From assembly GCA_049515175.1 (NCBI GenBank), contig JBEKUI010000066.1:1-21949 (forward strand): 21,949 bases of DNA, written 5' to 3'. The notes beneath the pieces are model-generated. The model worked only from the letters and a program-made list of their open reading frames with translations, was not told where the DNA came from and ran no database searches. The DNA comes from JACQNR01 sp049515175. GTDB taxonomy: Bacteria; Acidobacteriota; Terriglobia; UBA7540. Positions 14,705-21,949 of this stretch are shown here, in pieces. A program made the position numbers and the translations under genes. Position 1 is the first letter of the stretch, and every line of letters starts with the position of its first letter.

Positions 14705-15976
14705 TCAGAGCAGAGAAGCGAGATTACCTTCCGTGTCGAAGCGCGGCTCCTTCAATTCGGGCGACACGCGCCAGCCGGGGAGGCTGGCGGCCTCGCGTGC
14801 CAGCGCCGGAGAGACCATCAGACGGTTCAAGGTCAGCGTGTTTCGAATCCAAACCACTTTCTGCTCTTCCGGACCCGGCCAGCCGAGGTGGCCAAGAACC
14901 AGGCTGAGGGCTTCGCGGTCGGACGGCAAGTGCATGGGCAGCTTGGACGGCGCCGGATTCAGGGAGACGCGCGAGTTCAGGTAGGTCTTCTGGAAATCGA
15001 TTTTTTGATAGAGGCGATCGTGGATGACGTCGGCCAGTCCCATCCCCACGACGTTGCCGCCGCTTTCGCGCGTGACGTCGCGGACGTAGATCATTGCAAT
15101 GTCAGGCGATTCCCCGAGCTGGATTTCCGTCCCCCGGCCAATGACCTTGGTGTCCATGCCCGTGCCGCTGATGTTTTTCCCCAACTCATCGACGATGAGC
15201 AGATGCAGTTTCGCGAACGGAATCCGCGGAACGAGCGGCCGGGCCACGCGCAGCGCCGCTTCTTCGGCACGCACGAAATCCTCCGGACGCGCGGCACGGA
15301 CGGCGCATATCTGGTGGAATTCGTTTTCGATGACACCCAGCCCGCAGAGTATTTTGCCCGTGGCGAGTGAGACCGCGGACATGGATTGAATCACTTTCTG
15401 GAAGCCGAATTTCCAGCCCCATCGGTGCGTTTCGCGCGCGCCGTCTTCCTTACCCATCCCCACTGCAATCATCTTCAGCAGGCCGCTCTCCGTTCTGCCG
15501 GAGAAATCTGTGTGTGGCTTGATGCGGTTCACGACAACGATGCCGTCGGCTTCGTAGGCATTGCGGTCCATGTAGACCTTGAAGCCTTCCGGAGCTTCGC
15601 CCAGGCATACCGTTGCCATCGAGGCGCGGATCTCCGCGCCCACGTTGTCCGCCGTGACGCCGTACTCCTGGAGGATTTCGCGCTGCCCCTCTGCCGTCGC
15701 GCCGCCGTGGCTGCCCATGGCGGGGAAGACGAAAGGTGCGGCCCCCTGCGCCTTCAACCAGTCGCACACGGCGCGCACGATCTCCTTCAAATTGGCGACG
15801 CCGCGGCTCCCGGCGGCGACGGCGATGCGCCGCCCGCGCAGGGTCTCCACAGGAAGAAGGAGCGACGCCAGTGCCTGGTGGATTTCATTTACCAGATTGG
15901 TCAAAACCGGAACACTGGGCGAAACGCGCTCAATCAGCTGGAGGTTCCCCAGTGGCATGTGGCCATCAGTTGACAT
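14705..15976 (-). CDS. LarA-like (DUF2088/lactate racemase domain) protein
   Basis: 423 residues. It resembles the nickel-pincer enzyme LarA and its homologues: IAVAAGSRGVANLKEIV (51-67) in the N-terminal DUF2088-like part, AMGSHGGAT (86-94) with His90, and NRIKPHTDFSGRTESGLLKMI (150-170) with His155 and Lys168. These correspond in position to the histidines and lysine that hold the cofactor in LarA. The family racemises or epimerises 2-hydroxy acids; the substrate of this branch is unknown. Cofactor synthesis (LarB, LarC, LarE) is not in the window. The start is probably 15976; ATG at 15958 is an alternative and neither has a clear ribosome site. It follows the glycosidase by 88 bp and precedes the VOC gene by 110 bp. 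Confidence 0.8.
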   Translation of the reverse strand: MSTDGHMPLGNLQLIERVSPSVPVLTNLVNEIHQALASLLLPVETLRGRRIAVAAGSRGVANLKEIVRAVCDWLKAQGAAPFVFPAMGSHGGATAEGQREILQEYGVTADNVGAEIRASMATVCLGEAPEGFKVYMDRNAYEADGIVVVNRIKPHTDFSGRTESGLLKMIAVGMGKEDGARETHRWGWKFGFQKVIQSMSAVSLATGKILCGLGVIENEFHQICAVRAARPEDFVRAEEAALRVARPLVPRIPFAKLHLLIVDELGKNISGTGMDTKVIGRGTEIQLGESPDIAMIYVRDVTRESGGNVVGMGLADVIHDRLYQKIDFQKTYLNSRVSLNPAPSKLPMHLPSDREALSLVLGHLGWPGPEEQKVVWIRNTLTLNRLMVSPALAREAASLPGWRVSPELKEPRFDTEGNLASLL

Positions 15977-16064
15977 GATGAATACAGCATGACCTTGACA
16001 TCGGTGCCTCGTCAAGTGCTCACGGTGCCGGGCCAGAGATGAAGAGGACGGTCTGTTCGCGACC

Positions 16065-18245
16065 CTATTCCAGATTGATGACGGCGGCTTCAAAGTCCCG
16101 AAGGCCGGGAATGTGGACGGTGAGGACCTCGCCCTCTTGGGCACATGTGCCCTCGTTCTCAGCGAGGAGGAACTTGACGCGGCGGCATTTCTCTCCCGGG
16201 CGGAGATGGATGGTTATCGTTTGCGGGCCCACGGGGATGATCTCGGTCACGGGCGGGCGCCAAGCGCCAGGGTTGGTAAGATTCACGAAACAGGCCACGA
16301 TGCGTTTTTCGCCCGGTTGGTCGTAGAGCGAGAGGTCAACGAGGCCAGGACCTTCCACGCGCGATGGCAGGGAGCCTCCTGCGGCCCATTGGATCGCTCT
16401 TGCGAGCAGTCGCCCGTGGTCCGGGAGATTCGATGCGCCGAATGTGGCGGCGAGGTCACCCGGGAAGTAGACGACGCGCCCCCGCCCCACTGTCCGGAAG
16501 AAAGCCAGCGGTGTCTCGCCCTTTTGGACCTCTGTCCACGCGGTCTCTGGCGGGTAGACGGGGTACGCGGGAAGCATCCAGAGGGGCATGATGGCGGCTG
16601 CAAAGGCGCGCACCGGAACCAGAAAGCGAGTATTGGGGAGGGTTTCAGTGTCTCCGAAAGAGTCTCCCAGGATGGCGGCGTCTCGGATTTGCATGTAGGA
16701 GTGGCCGAGCGGACCGAGCACGCGGTCGCCAGTCGCATGGACCCCGAAAAGATCAGCCAGACCGAAATCCCCTTGCCGCTTTCCGGTTTCGTCGTAGCGC
16801 GATGATTCGAACGTCGCGACGAGACCGCCGCCCCGCCCAGCGTAATCCCGGAGTGCGCTGACAGTTGCACCGCTCAGCATCGCGGCGTTGGCAAGCAGGA
16901 GGACTCGATACCGATCGAGCCGCGCCCGCTCCAGATCCTCCGCCAATACGAAGTCAAACGGAATCCCGGCCTCGAGCAGGGCCTGACAGGCCCCCCGGAG
17001 GCTCTCCGTGACTTGCGGCGGGGCACCCAGCGCCCCGCCATCCGATTGGAATTGATAGAAGTCCACGGTCGGTTGTGAGTAAACCACCGCAACCTCGGCC
17101 CGGGAAGCGAGATTCCGGAAATACTCCTGATTTCTCCAATGGAAATTGAAGAATTCCTCGAACGTTTTGAAGCCGCGCTCGTCTCGCTGTGTTGCTCCCA
17201 CGACGTGGAGCCAGGGCCGGGCGCCGCTTGCCCAAGCCTCAGCCAGCCAGAGGCGCTGCTCCGCTTCCGGCTTGGCGATGTGCCGCCAGCCCGGGAGGTA
17301 ATAACCGATGGTAATCCAATAGGGATGCTCGCCGTGACCCGCCGCACGCAGCAGTTTTCCCGTCATCCCGATTTGCCAGAGCGGCGTCGCTGCGCCGCGC
17401 CCCTGGTTCTCCACCTGCAAGACTTCCTGCCCGCGCGCAACGAGTTCATGCATCCCTGCCAGGCTGGTCTGATTCGGAATGAAGATCGCTCCCGCCTTGG
17501 CGCGTTTCACGGTCTCCGACCAGTATTGCCAGACGTCGGCCAATCGTCCGTAGTGCCAGGTGAGCCAGGTGCGATAGGTGGGGTCAGCGCGATCCTCGGT
17601 GCCCGGTAAATCCAACCCCATATCCTTTCGGAATCGCTCGCGGCAGTAGCGGCAGTAGCAGATGCCGTCAAATCCCTCCCAGGCATTTCCAAACACCCCG
17701 TCCACGTCGTAGCGGGAAAAGATCTCCTCGAATACTTTGGGCATGTATTCCCAGAAGTATGGGCTATTGACGCAAATCATGTAGAGCTTCTCGCGCGGCT
17801 TGGGAGGCCAGGTGAGGAGATTCGGTCTGCCGTTTCGATCGATGCTGAACCAGTCCGGGTGGGCCTGGTAGAAATCCTCGCGCTGGTAGGAGGGGTCAAA
17901 TCGCGCGAGCACGCGGAGGTGGGCTTGACGCGCTGCCGAAACGATTTCACCGAACAAATCACGGTCGCCGAGAAACCGGCTCCTGGTGTGGAGAGGGACG
18001 TGAGTCGGGTAGTAAGCGACAAAGCCACCGGCATTAATCGTGATACCGTCGACATGGCAGCGCTGGAAATAATCGATCCACCATCGCACGTCAAAGTGGC
18101 GCGCATCCAACTCGTTAATATTGACCTGGCCCCAGCGCATGGCCTCGTCGTACCACGCTGGTGGGGCTTTTCCCGCCGCTCGGGCTCGAGCGACCGTCCC
18201 GCAGACGAGCATCGCCAAGATTGAGACCAGGAAGAGTTTGCGCAC
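16065..18245 (-). CDS. Secreted GHL6-like glycoside hydrolase, family-42-type architecture
   Basis: 726 residues from a GTG at 18245. From there the protein has a typical signal peptide (Arg-Lys, then LFLVSILAMLVCG, cleaved near ARARA). Residues about 30-370 look like a TIM barrel of the 'hypothetical glycosyl hydrolase 6' type: WWIDYFQRCHVDGITINAGG, the segment DGVFGNAWEGFDGICYCRYCRERF with a Cys-x-Cys-x-x-Cys cluster, and VLQVENQGR. Residues about 390-620 resemble the trimerisation/glutamine-amidotransferase-like domain of family-42 enzymes (YRVLLLANAAMLSGATVSALRDYAGRGGG). A small beta domain ends the protein. The sugar substrate is unknown. The frame is open into the insertion sequence as far as 18323, but those codons belong to the element. 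The native upstream region stops 34 bp before the GTG, so its promoter is probably lost or replaced. Confidence 0.8.
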   Translation of the reverse strand: MRKLFLVSILAMLVCGTVARARAAGKAPPAWYDEAMRWGQVNINELDARHFDVRWWIDYFQRCHVDGITINAGGFVAYYPTHVPLHTRSRFLGDRDLFGEIVSAARQAHLRVLARFDPSYQREDFYQAHPDWFSIDRNGRPNLLTWPPKPREKLYMICVNSPYFWEYMPKVFEEIFSRYDVDGVFGNAWEGFDGICYCRYCRERFRKDMGLDLPGTEDRADPTYRTWLTWHYGRLADVWQYWSETVKRAKAGAIFIPNQTSLAGMHELVARGQEVLQVENQGRGAATPLWQIGMTGKLLRAAGHGEHPYWITIGYYLPGWRHIAKPEAEQRLWLAEAWASGARPWLHVVGATQRDERGFKTFEEFFNFHWRNQEYFRNLASRAEVAVVYSQPTVDFYQFQSDGGALGAPPQVTESLRGACQALLEAGIPFDFVLAEDLERARLDRYRVLLLANAAMLSGATVSALRDYAGRGGGLVATFESSRYDETGKRQGDFGLADLFGVHATGDRVLGPLGHSYMQIRDAAILGDSFGDTETLPNTRFLVPVRAFAAAIMPLWMLPAYPVYPPETAWTEVQKGETPLAFFRTVGRGRVVYFPGDLAATFGASNLPDHGRLLARAIQWAAGGSLPSRVEGPGLVDLSLYDQPGEKRIVACFVNLTNPGAWRPPVTEIIPVGPQTITIHLRPGEKCRRVKFLLAENEGTCAQEGEVLTVHIPGLRDFEAAVINLE

Positions 18246-18279
18246 GCCGGGTTGTCTCTTGGGAGTGGGGCGGGATTGA

Positions 18280-18300
18280 CTAGAAGCTATTTCAAAACCC
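18280..18300. repeat. Terminal inverted repeat of the insertion sequence (glycosidase side)
   Basis: Perfect reverse complement of 19121-19141. The transposase stop codon (TAG on the minus strand, 18287-18289) lies inside it. The outermost TA (18281-18282) may be the target duplication rather than the repeat itself. Confidence 0.9.
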
Positions 18301-19054
18301 TCCGTAAGACGATGATGAAGCAAGCGATATGGACAAACGCTTGGTAAATGGTGAGCGAGCGGTCATAGCGCACGACCAGTCGGCGGAAGTTACCGAGCCA
18401 TGCGATGGTGCGTTCCACCGTCCATCGCCGCCTGTAGCGCCGCAGCGCCCGACCGTCCTGGGTCGGGGACTTGCGACGATTCTGACGATGGGGGGCGATC
18501 AACTCGATGCCGCGCAATCACCCGCGCGGGCTTTTGTCGCGGACGCCCGCCGCAGTGCCGCCGCCCCACTCGGATCGCAGCCAGCGTTTCTTCCGCCCGC
18601 CGGACCTCGGCCGGGGAAGCAGCGTAAAGTCGGACTCCCAAAGGAACACCGCGGCCGTCGACCACCACCATCCACTTCGTCCCCTTGCCCCGCTTGGTTT
18701 TGCCGACTCCCGAGCCCCTTTTTTCGCCGGGGCAAAACTCCCGTCCAAAAAGCACTCGCTCCACTTCAACTGCTGTCGCTCGTTCAGCTCCGCCAGGAAC
18801 GTTCGCCAGATGCGCAGCCAGACGCCCTGCTCTTCCCAGTCGCGCAACCGCCGCCAGCACGTGGACGGGGATGGAAACTCGCTGGGCAAATCCTGCCAGC
18901 GAGCCCCGCTGCGCAAAATCCACAAGATCCCTTCCAGCACCCTGCGGTTCGCAGCCGGTGGCCGTCCTCCGCGCGGACGTTTTCGCGGTCGAGGGAGCAG
19001 GGGATCGATCTTCGTCCACTGCGCGTCGGTCAGCAATCGGCTGTACCGTCGCAT
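18287..19054 (-). pseudogene. IS427-type transposase, two-frame, with internal deletion
   Basis: The first frame starts at 19054 (RRYSRLLTDAQWTKIDPLL) and reaches FLDGSFAPAKK, which carries the first catalytic Asp, at A6G4 on the minus strand (18715-18724). A -1 slip there gives RGSGVGKTKRGKGTK, the expected continuation in this family. The second frame goes on to RPRQKPARVIA near 18516. Intact relatives continue with a segment containing the second catalytic Asp (ADK-YDSD type). Here the next recognisable part, RGIELIAPHRQNR, follows at once and in a third frame. About 15 residues, probably 47 nt, are missing. The third acidic residue (VERTIAWLGNF) is present and the end is normal. I infer that it cannot transpose by its own product. 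Confidence 0.75.
18715..18725 (-). promoter_or_regulatory. Programmed -1 frameshift site of the transposase
   Basis: On the minus strand GCG-AAA-AAA-GGG in the first frame continues as AGG-GGC in the second after a slip of one base back. The join falls exactly between the conserved blocks FAPAKK and GKTKRGKGTK, which is the usual location in two-frame IS427 transposases. Confidence 0.65.
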
Positions 19055-19120
19055 TCGCCCTCCCCCTGGCGCTCTCCCCCCCTCCCAGGGACAACTAACG
19101 AGAAATTAACGCATTACACC

Positions 19121-19141
19121 GGGTTTTGAAATAGCTTCTAG
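19121..19141. repeat. Terminal inverted repeat of the insertion sequence (GT-C gene side)
   Basis: Perfect reverse complement of 18280-18300. The broken membrane-protein frame reads through it and stops at 19106-19108 inside the element, adding about a dozen foreign residues. Confidence 0.9.
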
Positions 19142-19945
19142 TCCCCTGGGGAATTGTGTGCCCGTAATCGGCAAGAGGTTGTACAAGAAAAAATGGTGGA
19201 AGAAAGCTTGACCGGGAAATACCACGAACTGGAATAGAGCCAGCAAACTCAGACCCCCCAGGACAAGCAATCCACTAAACTTAATCGCCAAGCTATACCG
19301 TTTTTCGATAACCAAAAAGACGACCACCGTCAGCGGGCCCGCCACAAACTGCTGCTTGTAGAAGAACCCCAGCAGCATCAGAACGGCGGCCCCGGCGAGC
19401 GCTGAGCTCTGCTGGGATCGGTAGGCCAGTAGAACTCCAGACAAAACCAGGAGCAGCGCAACACTGTCTGCGCGATCCGCGGTCCCATAAGACGTAACTA
19501 TGCCGCTAGACAGGAAAACCAGAGGAGCCAGGAAGGCTGCGAGGTAGCTTCGTGAAAGCCGATATGCAAGGATCCCACAAGCCGTCGCCAGGCCCAAGGT
19601 CGCATGCGTGGAGGCCAAGCGCAGGAGGAAATAGCCCGGCGCTTCGGGGTTGACCAAGTGCGCACCGAGCAGATAATAGAGCGGACCGTACATTGCGACG
19701 TCGAAGCGATCCGGGAGTGCCGGATCATAGATTCGCACCCCCTGCCGCAAGTGCACCATCTCCGCCAGCCGCATCCCCTCGATGTCCTTTAACTCACCGG
19801 GATAGTGCAGCCGGACCGGCCAAGTGGAGACCTGGAAGCCCGCGAAAAGTCCTGCTAGCAGTAGCGCCGCGCCACCGAGCAAGGCGCTCCGCGGCGCCTG
19901 GAGTGTGCCAAAAGGTTTCGCGGTCGTGATGGAATCCGTACTCAT
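19142..19945 (-). pseudogene. Truncated GT-C-type polytopic membrane glycosyltransferase
   Basis: Only the first 268 residues remain. They match the neighbouring 505-residue protein along their length: the first loop HYPGELKDIEGMRLAEMVHLRQGVRIY matches RYPGEENRSEGIALAEMVRLRRGFAVY, then MYGPLYYLLGAHLV, GFFYKQQFVAGPL and FQFVVFPGQAFFHHFFLYN. After FLYNLLPITGTQFP the insertion sequence begins; the frame runs on into it to 19106. The acidic first loop and many membrane segments fit GT-C enzymes that use lipid-linked sugars. The 3' 45 percent is absent, not displaced to the other side of the element. The start at 19945 has only a weak GGA upstream. It lies 55 bp after its paralogue. Confidence 0.8.
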
Positions 19946-20000
19946 GTTGGTCCAAGCGGCCTGAGTCGCGCTGCCGCAATGGAACAAAACCCGGGAGCCG

Positions 20001-21515
20001 TTACTGCGGAGCTGCCCGGCCCACTGGCGGCGCGCCCGTTCGCGGCGCCCAGGCGTAGAAGCGGTTGTAAGACCGTACCATTTCCGGCCTCGGTAATTCC
20101 AGAGTTGTACCCAGCTCGTAGTGATCGAGGATTTCGTCCCGGACCGATTCAATCAAAGCAGCGTCGGGCCGCGACTCGTTCCCGGGACTGCGCAAGTCAA
20201 TATACGTGGTAACGACCGCAAAACGTTGTCGGCGAAACTGGGTCTTCAGACCTTCGCCCGGAATTCTGTTCATGCGCAGGTTCTCGGAATAGGCGTAGAG
20301 ATCCGTGATGGGCGTTTCCAGTCCCGCCCTCACCAGGTCCCCGGCATAAAAACCCAGCGCGGTCGAGTGCGGCGCGAACTTGGAGTGCAGGAAATCCTGA
20401 ATAGCGCGGTCCCTGCCGAAATCCTCCGGTTGCGGGACGGGCTCGGTTGTCCCGAGGCTCAGCAGGAGGGAGCATCCCAGAAGAGCAAGCCATTTCGCAC
20501 CCCGGATCGGGTTTCTTACGTACTCTGCAAATAAGCCTGCCGCCAAAGAACAAAGCACTATGAAGGATTCGAGAAAATAATGGGTGTCACTGCCAATTCG
20601 CCAAAACAGCACCATGTTGATGACGATGGCGAAACCTACGTAGCACGCAAGGAGCGGTTGGCGATGCCCTCGGAGGTATTCGATGCCAAGCCAGAGAGGA
20701 AAAACGAGGAGAAGTCCGAAGGACCACAAACTCGCCAGGACGCGTTCCCAAGCGAATGGCCAGACATTGTAGAAGAGAAAGTGGTCGACGAACGCCTGGC
20801 CGGGGAATACCACGAATTGAAAGAACCCAAGGAGGACTGTTCCCGCGAGAGCTAAAAGGCCTGCGAATTGGCTGGCAAGACGGTAGCGCTTCTCGAGAAC
20901 AAGAAATAACAGCACCGCCAGCGGTGCCGCCACGAACTGCTGCTTGTAGAAGAACCCCGCCACCATGAGCGGGACCGCCCATAAAAGCTTCCGGCTCTCT
21001 TGAAGGCGGCACGCAACCAGGAATCCGCTGAACCAGAGAAAGAGCGCACCGAGGTCGGATCGGGCCGACAACCCGTGGCGGGTAACGAAGGCATAGGACA
21101 GAAACAACAGCGGACCCAGACATGCCGCCAGCGGACGCCGGCTTACCCAAAAGGCCAGGGCCCCGCAGCCTGCGGCGCAACCCAGAGTCGCCAGCATGGA
21201 GAGCAGTCGCAAGGGCAAGTAAGTCGGCTCTTGCGGATCAACCAATCGGGCCCCAACCAGGAAATACAAGGGACCGTAGTTGGCAGCCTGGAAGCTCTCG
21301 GCCGAAGCGGGAGCATAAACCGCGAAGCCGCGGCGGAGACGAACCATCTCTGCCAAGGCTATTCCCTCCGAGCGGTTTTCCTCGCCTGGGTACCGCAGCA
21401 GGATCGGCCAAGTCGCAAGGTACCGGACTGCGAAAATGCCGACCAGCAAGAACACCAGGAGGCTGGGCCAGTATTCCTTCTTCGCAACTCCGAAGCGCAG
21501 TAACCTCGTCGTCAT
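20001..21515 (-). CDS. GT-C-type polytopic membrane glycosyltransferase-like protein
   Basis: 504 residues with about ten hydrophobic segments in the first 375 and a soluble C-terminal part of about 130. The first outside loop has RYPGEENRSEGIALAEMVRLRRG and ANYGPLYFLVGARLV. This layout (acidic residues in loop one, many membrane passes) resembles ArnT/PMT-like GT-C transferases that move sugars from lipid carriers to acceptors at the outer face of the membrane. I do not assign a CAZy family or substrate. The ATG at 21515 has no clear ribosome site; a TTG at 21560 in the same frame is possible. It is tandem with a truncated paralogue and follows a third related gene fragment. Confidence 0.75.
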   Translation of the reverse strand: MTTRLLRFGVAKKEYWPSLLVFLLVGIFAVRYLATWPILLRYPGEENRSEGIALAEMVRLRRGFAVYAPASAESFQAANYGPLYFLVGARLVDPQEPTYLPLRLLSMLATLGCAAGCGALAFWVSRRPLAACLGPLLFLSYAFVTRHGLSARSDLGALFLWFSGFLVACRLQESRKLLWAVPLMVAGFFYKQQFVAAPLAVLLFLVLEKRYRLASQFAGLLALAGTVLLGFFQFVVFPGQAFVDHFLFYNVWPFAWERVLASLWSFGLLLVFPLWLGIEYLRGHRQPLLACYVGFAIVINMVLFWRIGSDTHYFLESFIVLCSLAAGLFAEYVRNPIRGAKWLALLGCSLLLSLGTTEPVPQPEDFGRDRAIQDFLHSKFAPHSTALGFYAGDLVRAGLETPITDLYAYSENLRMNRIPGEGLKTQFRRQRFAVVTTYIDLRSPGNESRPDAALIESVRDEILDHYELGTTLELPRPEMVRSYNRFYAWAPRTGAPPVGRAAPQ

Positions 21516-21694
21516 GGGTGAATGTCGAAACTTCTTCAAGGTGCAGCCAAACCCGCGCAAATCCTTCCGAAGGTCATGTCCGGCAAGAAAGCCTCCGGAG
21601 ATGGAGAGACCGCTTCCGTCAGGGCATTTTGAACACTGGCCACCAATCCACGCACAAGGAAAGGATTTGTCCCAATTGCTTTCAATTTAGGCGC
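21516..21694. other. Intergenic stretch upstream of the GT-C gene
   Basis: 179 bp with lower GC than the genes. I find no convincing promoter pair or terminator. A 10-bp palindrome, TAGGCGCCTA (21688-21697), contains the stop codon of the gene that enters from the right edge. Confidence 0.3.
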
Positions 21695-21949
21695 CTAGTT
21701 CGGGCAGGCCAAATCCTTCCTGACCAGAAAAACATACGGGACCTTGTCGGAACTCAAGGTCGTGCATGGCCGATAACGGGCCAGGATGAAGTCGCGAATA
21801 ACGTCTTTCGACAGAACCTGCTGGGGGGTGGCTGGCCACGCCCCAGGGATGGTCTGGGTATTAAAAGACGGAGCCCACACCGCAGCTCTTGGAGGATGAG
21901 CCGCCAACTGGGCGAGCGCCTCTTCAATCTGATCCTCTGAATGCAAGCC
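21695..21949 (-). CDS. C-terminal fragment of a probable third GT-C-like protein (partial, runs off window)
   Basis: About 84 residues in a frame still open at the right edge, so this is the 3' end of a longer gene. It ends in VPYVFLVRKDLACPN. The segment IRDFILARYRPCTTL resembles VRDEILDHYELGTTL near the end of the intact neighbour, in the same relative place, which suggests a diverged relative with the same soluble C-terminal part. The apparent start at 21946 is a TTG and is probably an internal Leu. Same strand as the two GT-C genes; likely one array. Confidence 0.6.
   Translation of the reverse strand, partial: GLHSEDQIEEALAQLAAHPPRAAVWAPSFNTQTIPGAWPATPQQVLSKDVIRDFILARYRPCTTLSSDKVPYVFLVRKDLACPN

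Larger units (their letters stand above)
18280..19141 (-). mobile_element. IS5-family (IS427-type) insertion sequence
   Basis: An 862-bp element bounded by perfect 21-bp inverted repeats (18280-18300 and 19121-19141). The repeats read CTA plus GAAGCTATTTCAAAACCC on one side and the reverse complement on the other. The transposase spans two frames joined by a slippage site, as in the IS427 subgroup. IS427 elements duplicate TA at CTAG-like targets; reading the ends as C-TA-element-TA-G fits this. The flanks come from two different genes with no remaining match beyond the CTAG, so the present junction may not be a simple insertion. Confidence 0.9.

Noticed and set aside
18246..18323. Start of the glycosidase inside the insertion sequence
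   Set aside because: The codons upstream of 18280 belong to the element's end; the signal peptide begins at the GTG at 18245.
18329..19129. 266-codon plus-strand frame in the insertion sequence
   Set aside because: Shadow of the transposase; Pro/Arg-rich with no domain.
18280..19141. Outward promoter from the element into the glycosidase
   Set aside because: The inverted repeat contains TTGAAA facing outward, but no -10-like sequence is found 16-18 nt further in the flank on the glycosidase side.
1..21949. CRISPR arrays, tRNA genes, rRNA genes
   Set aside because: Looked for regularly spaced repeats, cloverleaf signals and conserved rRNA blocks; none seen.

Overview
The window is high-GC DNA carrying ordinary bacterial chromosomal genes. 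The gene content (a DUF4382/DUF5666-type lipoprotein, DUF2911 and DUF1080 secreted proteins, a GHL6-like glycosidase, a LarA-like protein, many signal peptides) fits an Acidobacteriota-like soil bacterium, possibly from a metagenome assembly. This is an inference from content; no rRNA or tRNA marker is present. I see no CRISPR array, tRNA or phage module.

Layout. 76-1016 (minus): membrane-anchored GGDEF protein whose signature motif is degenerate, with an open out-of-frame tail downstream. 1230-4552 (plus): an ArsN1-type GNAT acetyltransferase, a CapA-family metallophosphatase and a lipoprotein, with a recognisable promoter before the first and the third. 4614-6528 (minus): a CstB-like persulfide dioxygenase/rhodanese followed by a small VOC protein. 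6642-7973 (plus): a secreted DUF1080 protein that looks leaderless, then a PEMT/ICMT-type membrane methyltransferase.

8001-13445 (minus) is a tightly spaced run of six genes: small secreted protein, secreted esterase, TlpA-like thioredoxin, DUF2911 protein, PIG-L deacetylase, PLP-dependent decarboxylase. The esterase and TlpA genes overlap by 4 nt; a degenerate repeat-rich gap separates DUF2911 from the deacetylase. 13545-18245 (minus) holds a large secreted GHL6-like glycosidase, a LarA-like protein and a secreted two-domain VOC protein with its own promoter and dyad.

18280-19141 is an 862-bp IS5-family (IS427-type) insertion sequence with perfect terminal inverted repeats. Its transposase keeps the normal slippage site but has apparently lost the second catalytic aspartate through a frame-shifting deletion. 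On one side the element cuts off a GT-C-type membrane protein gene at about half its length; on the other it stops 34 bp before the glycosidase start codon. The missing 3' half is not on the far side, so the junction is a deletion, an IS-IS recombination scar or an assembly join. 20001-21949 (minus) has the intact paralogue of the broken gene and the C-terminal end of a third, related gene running off the window.

No clearly new multi-gene system is visible. The most unusual places are the IS junction, the CstB-like enzyme, the degenerate GGDEF protein, the leaderless DUF1080 gene and the promoters overlapped by palindromes.
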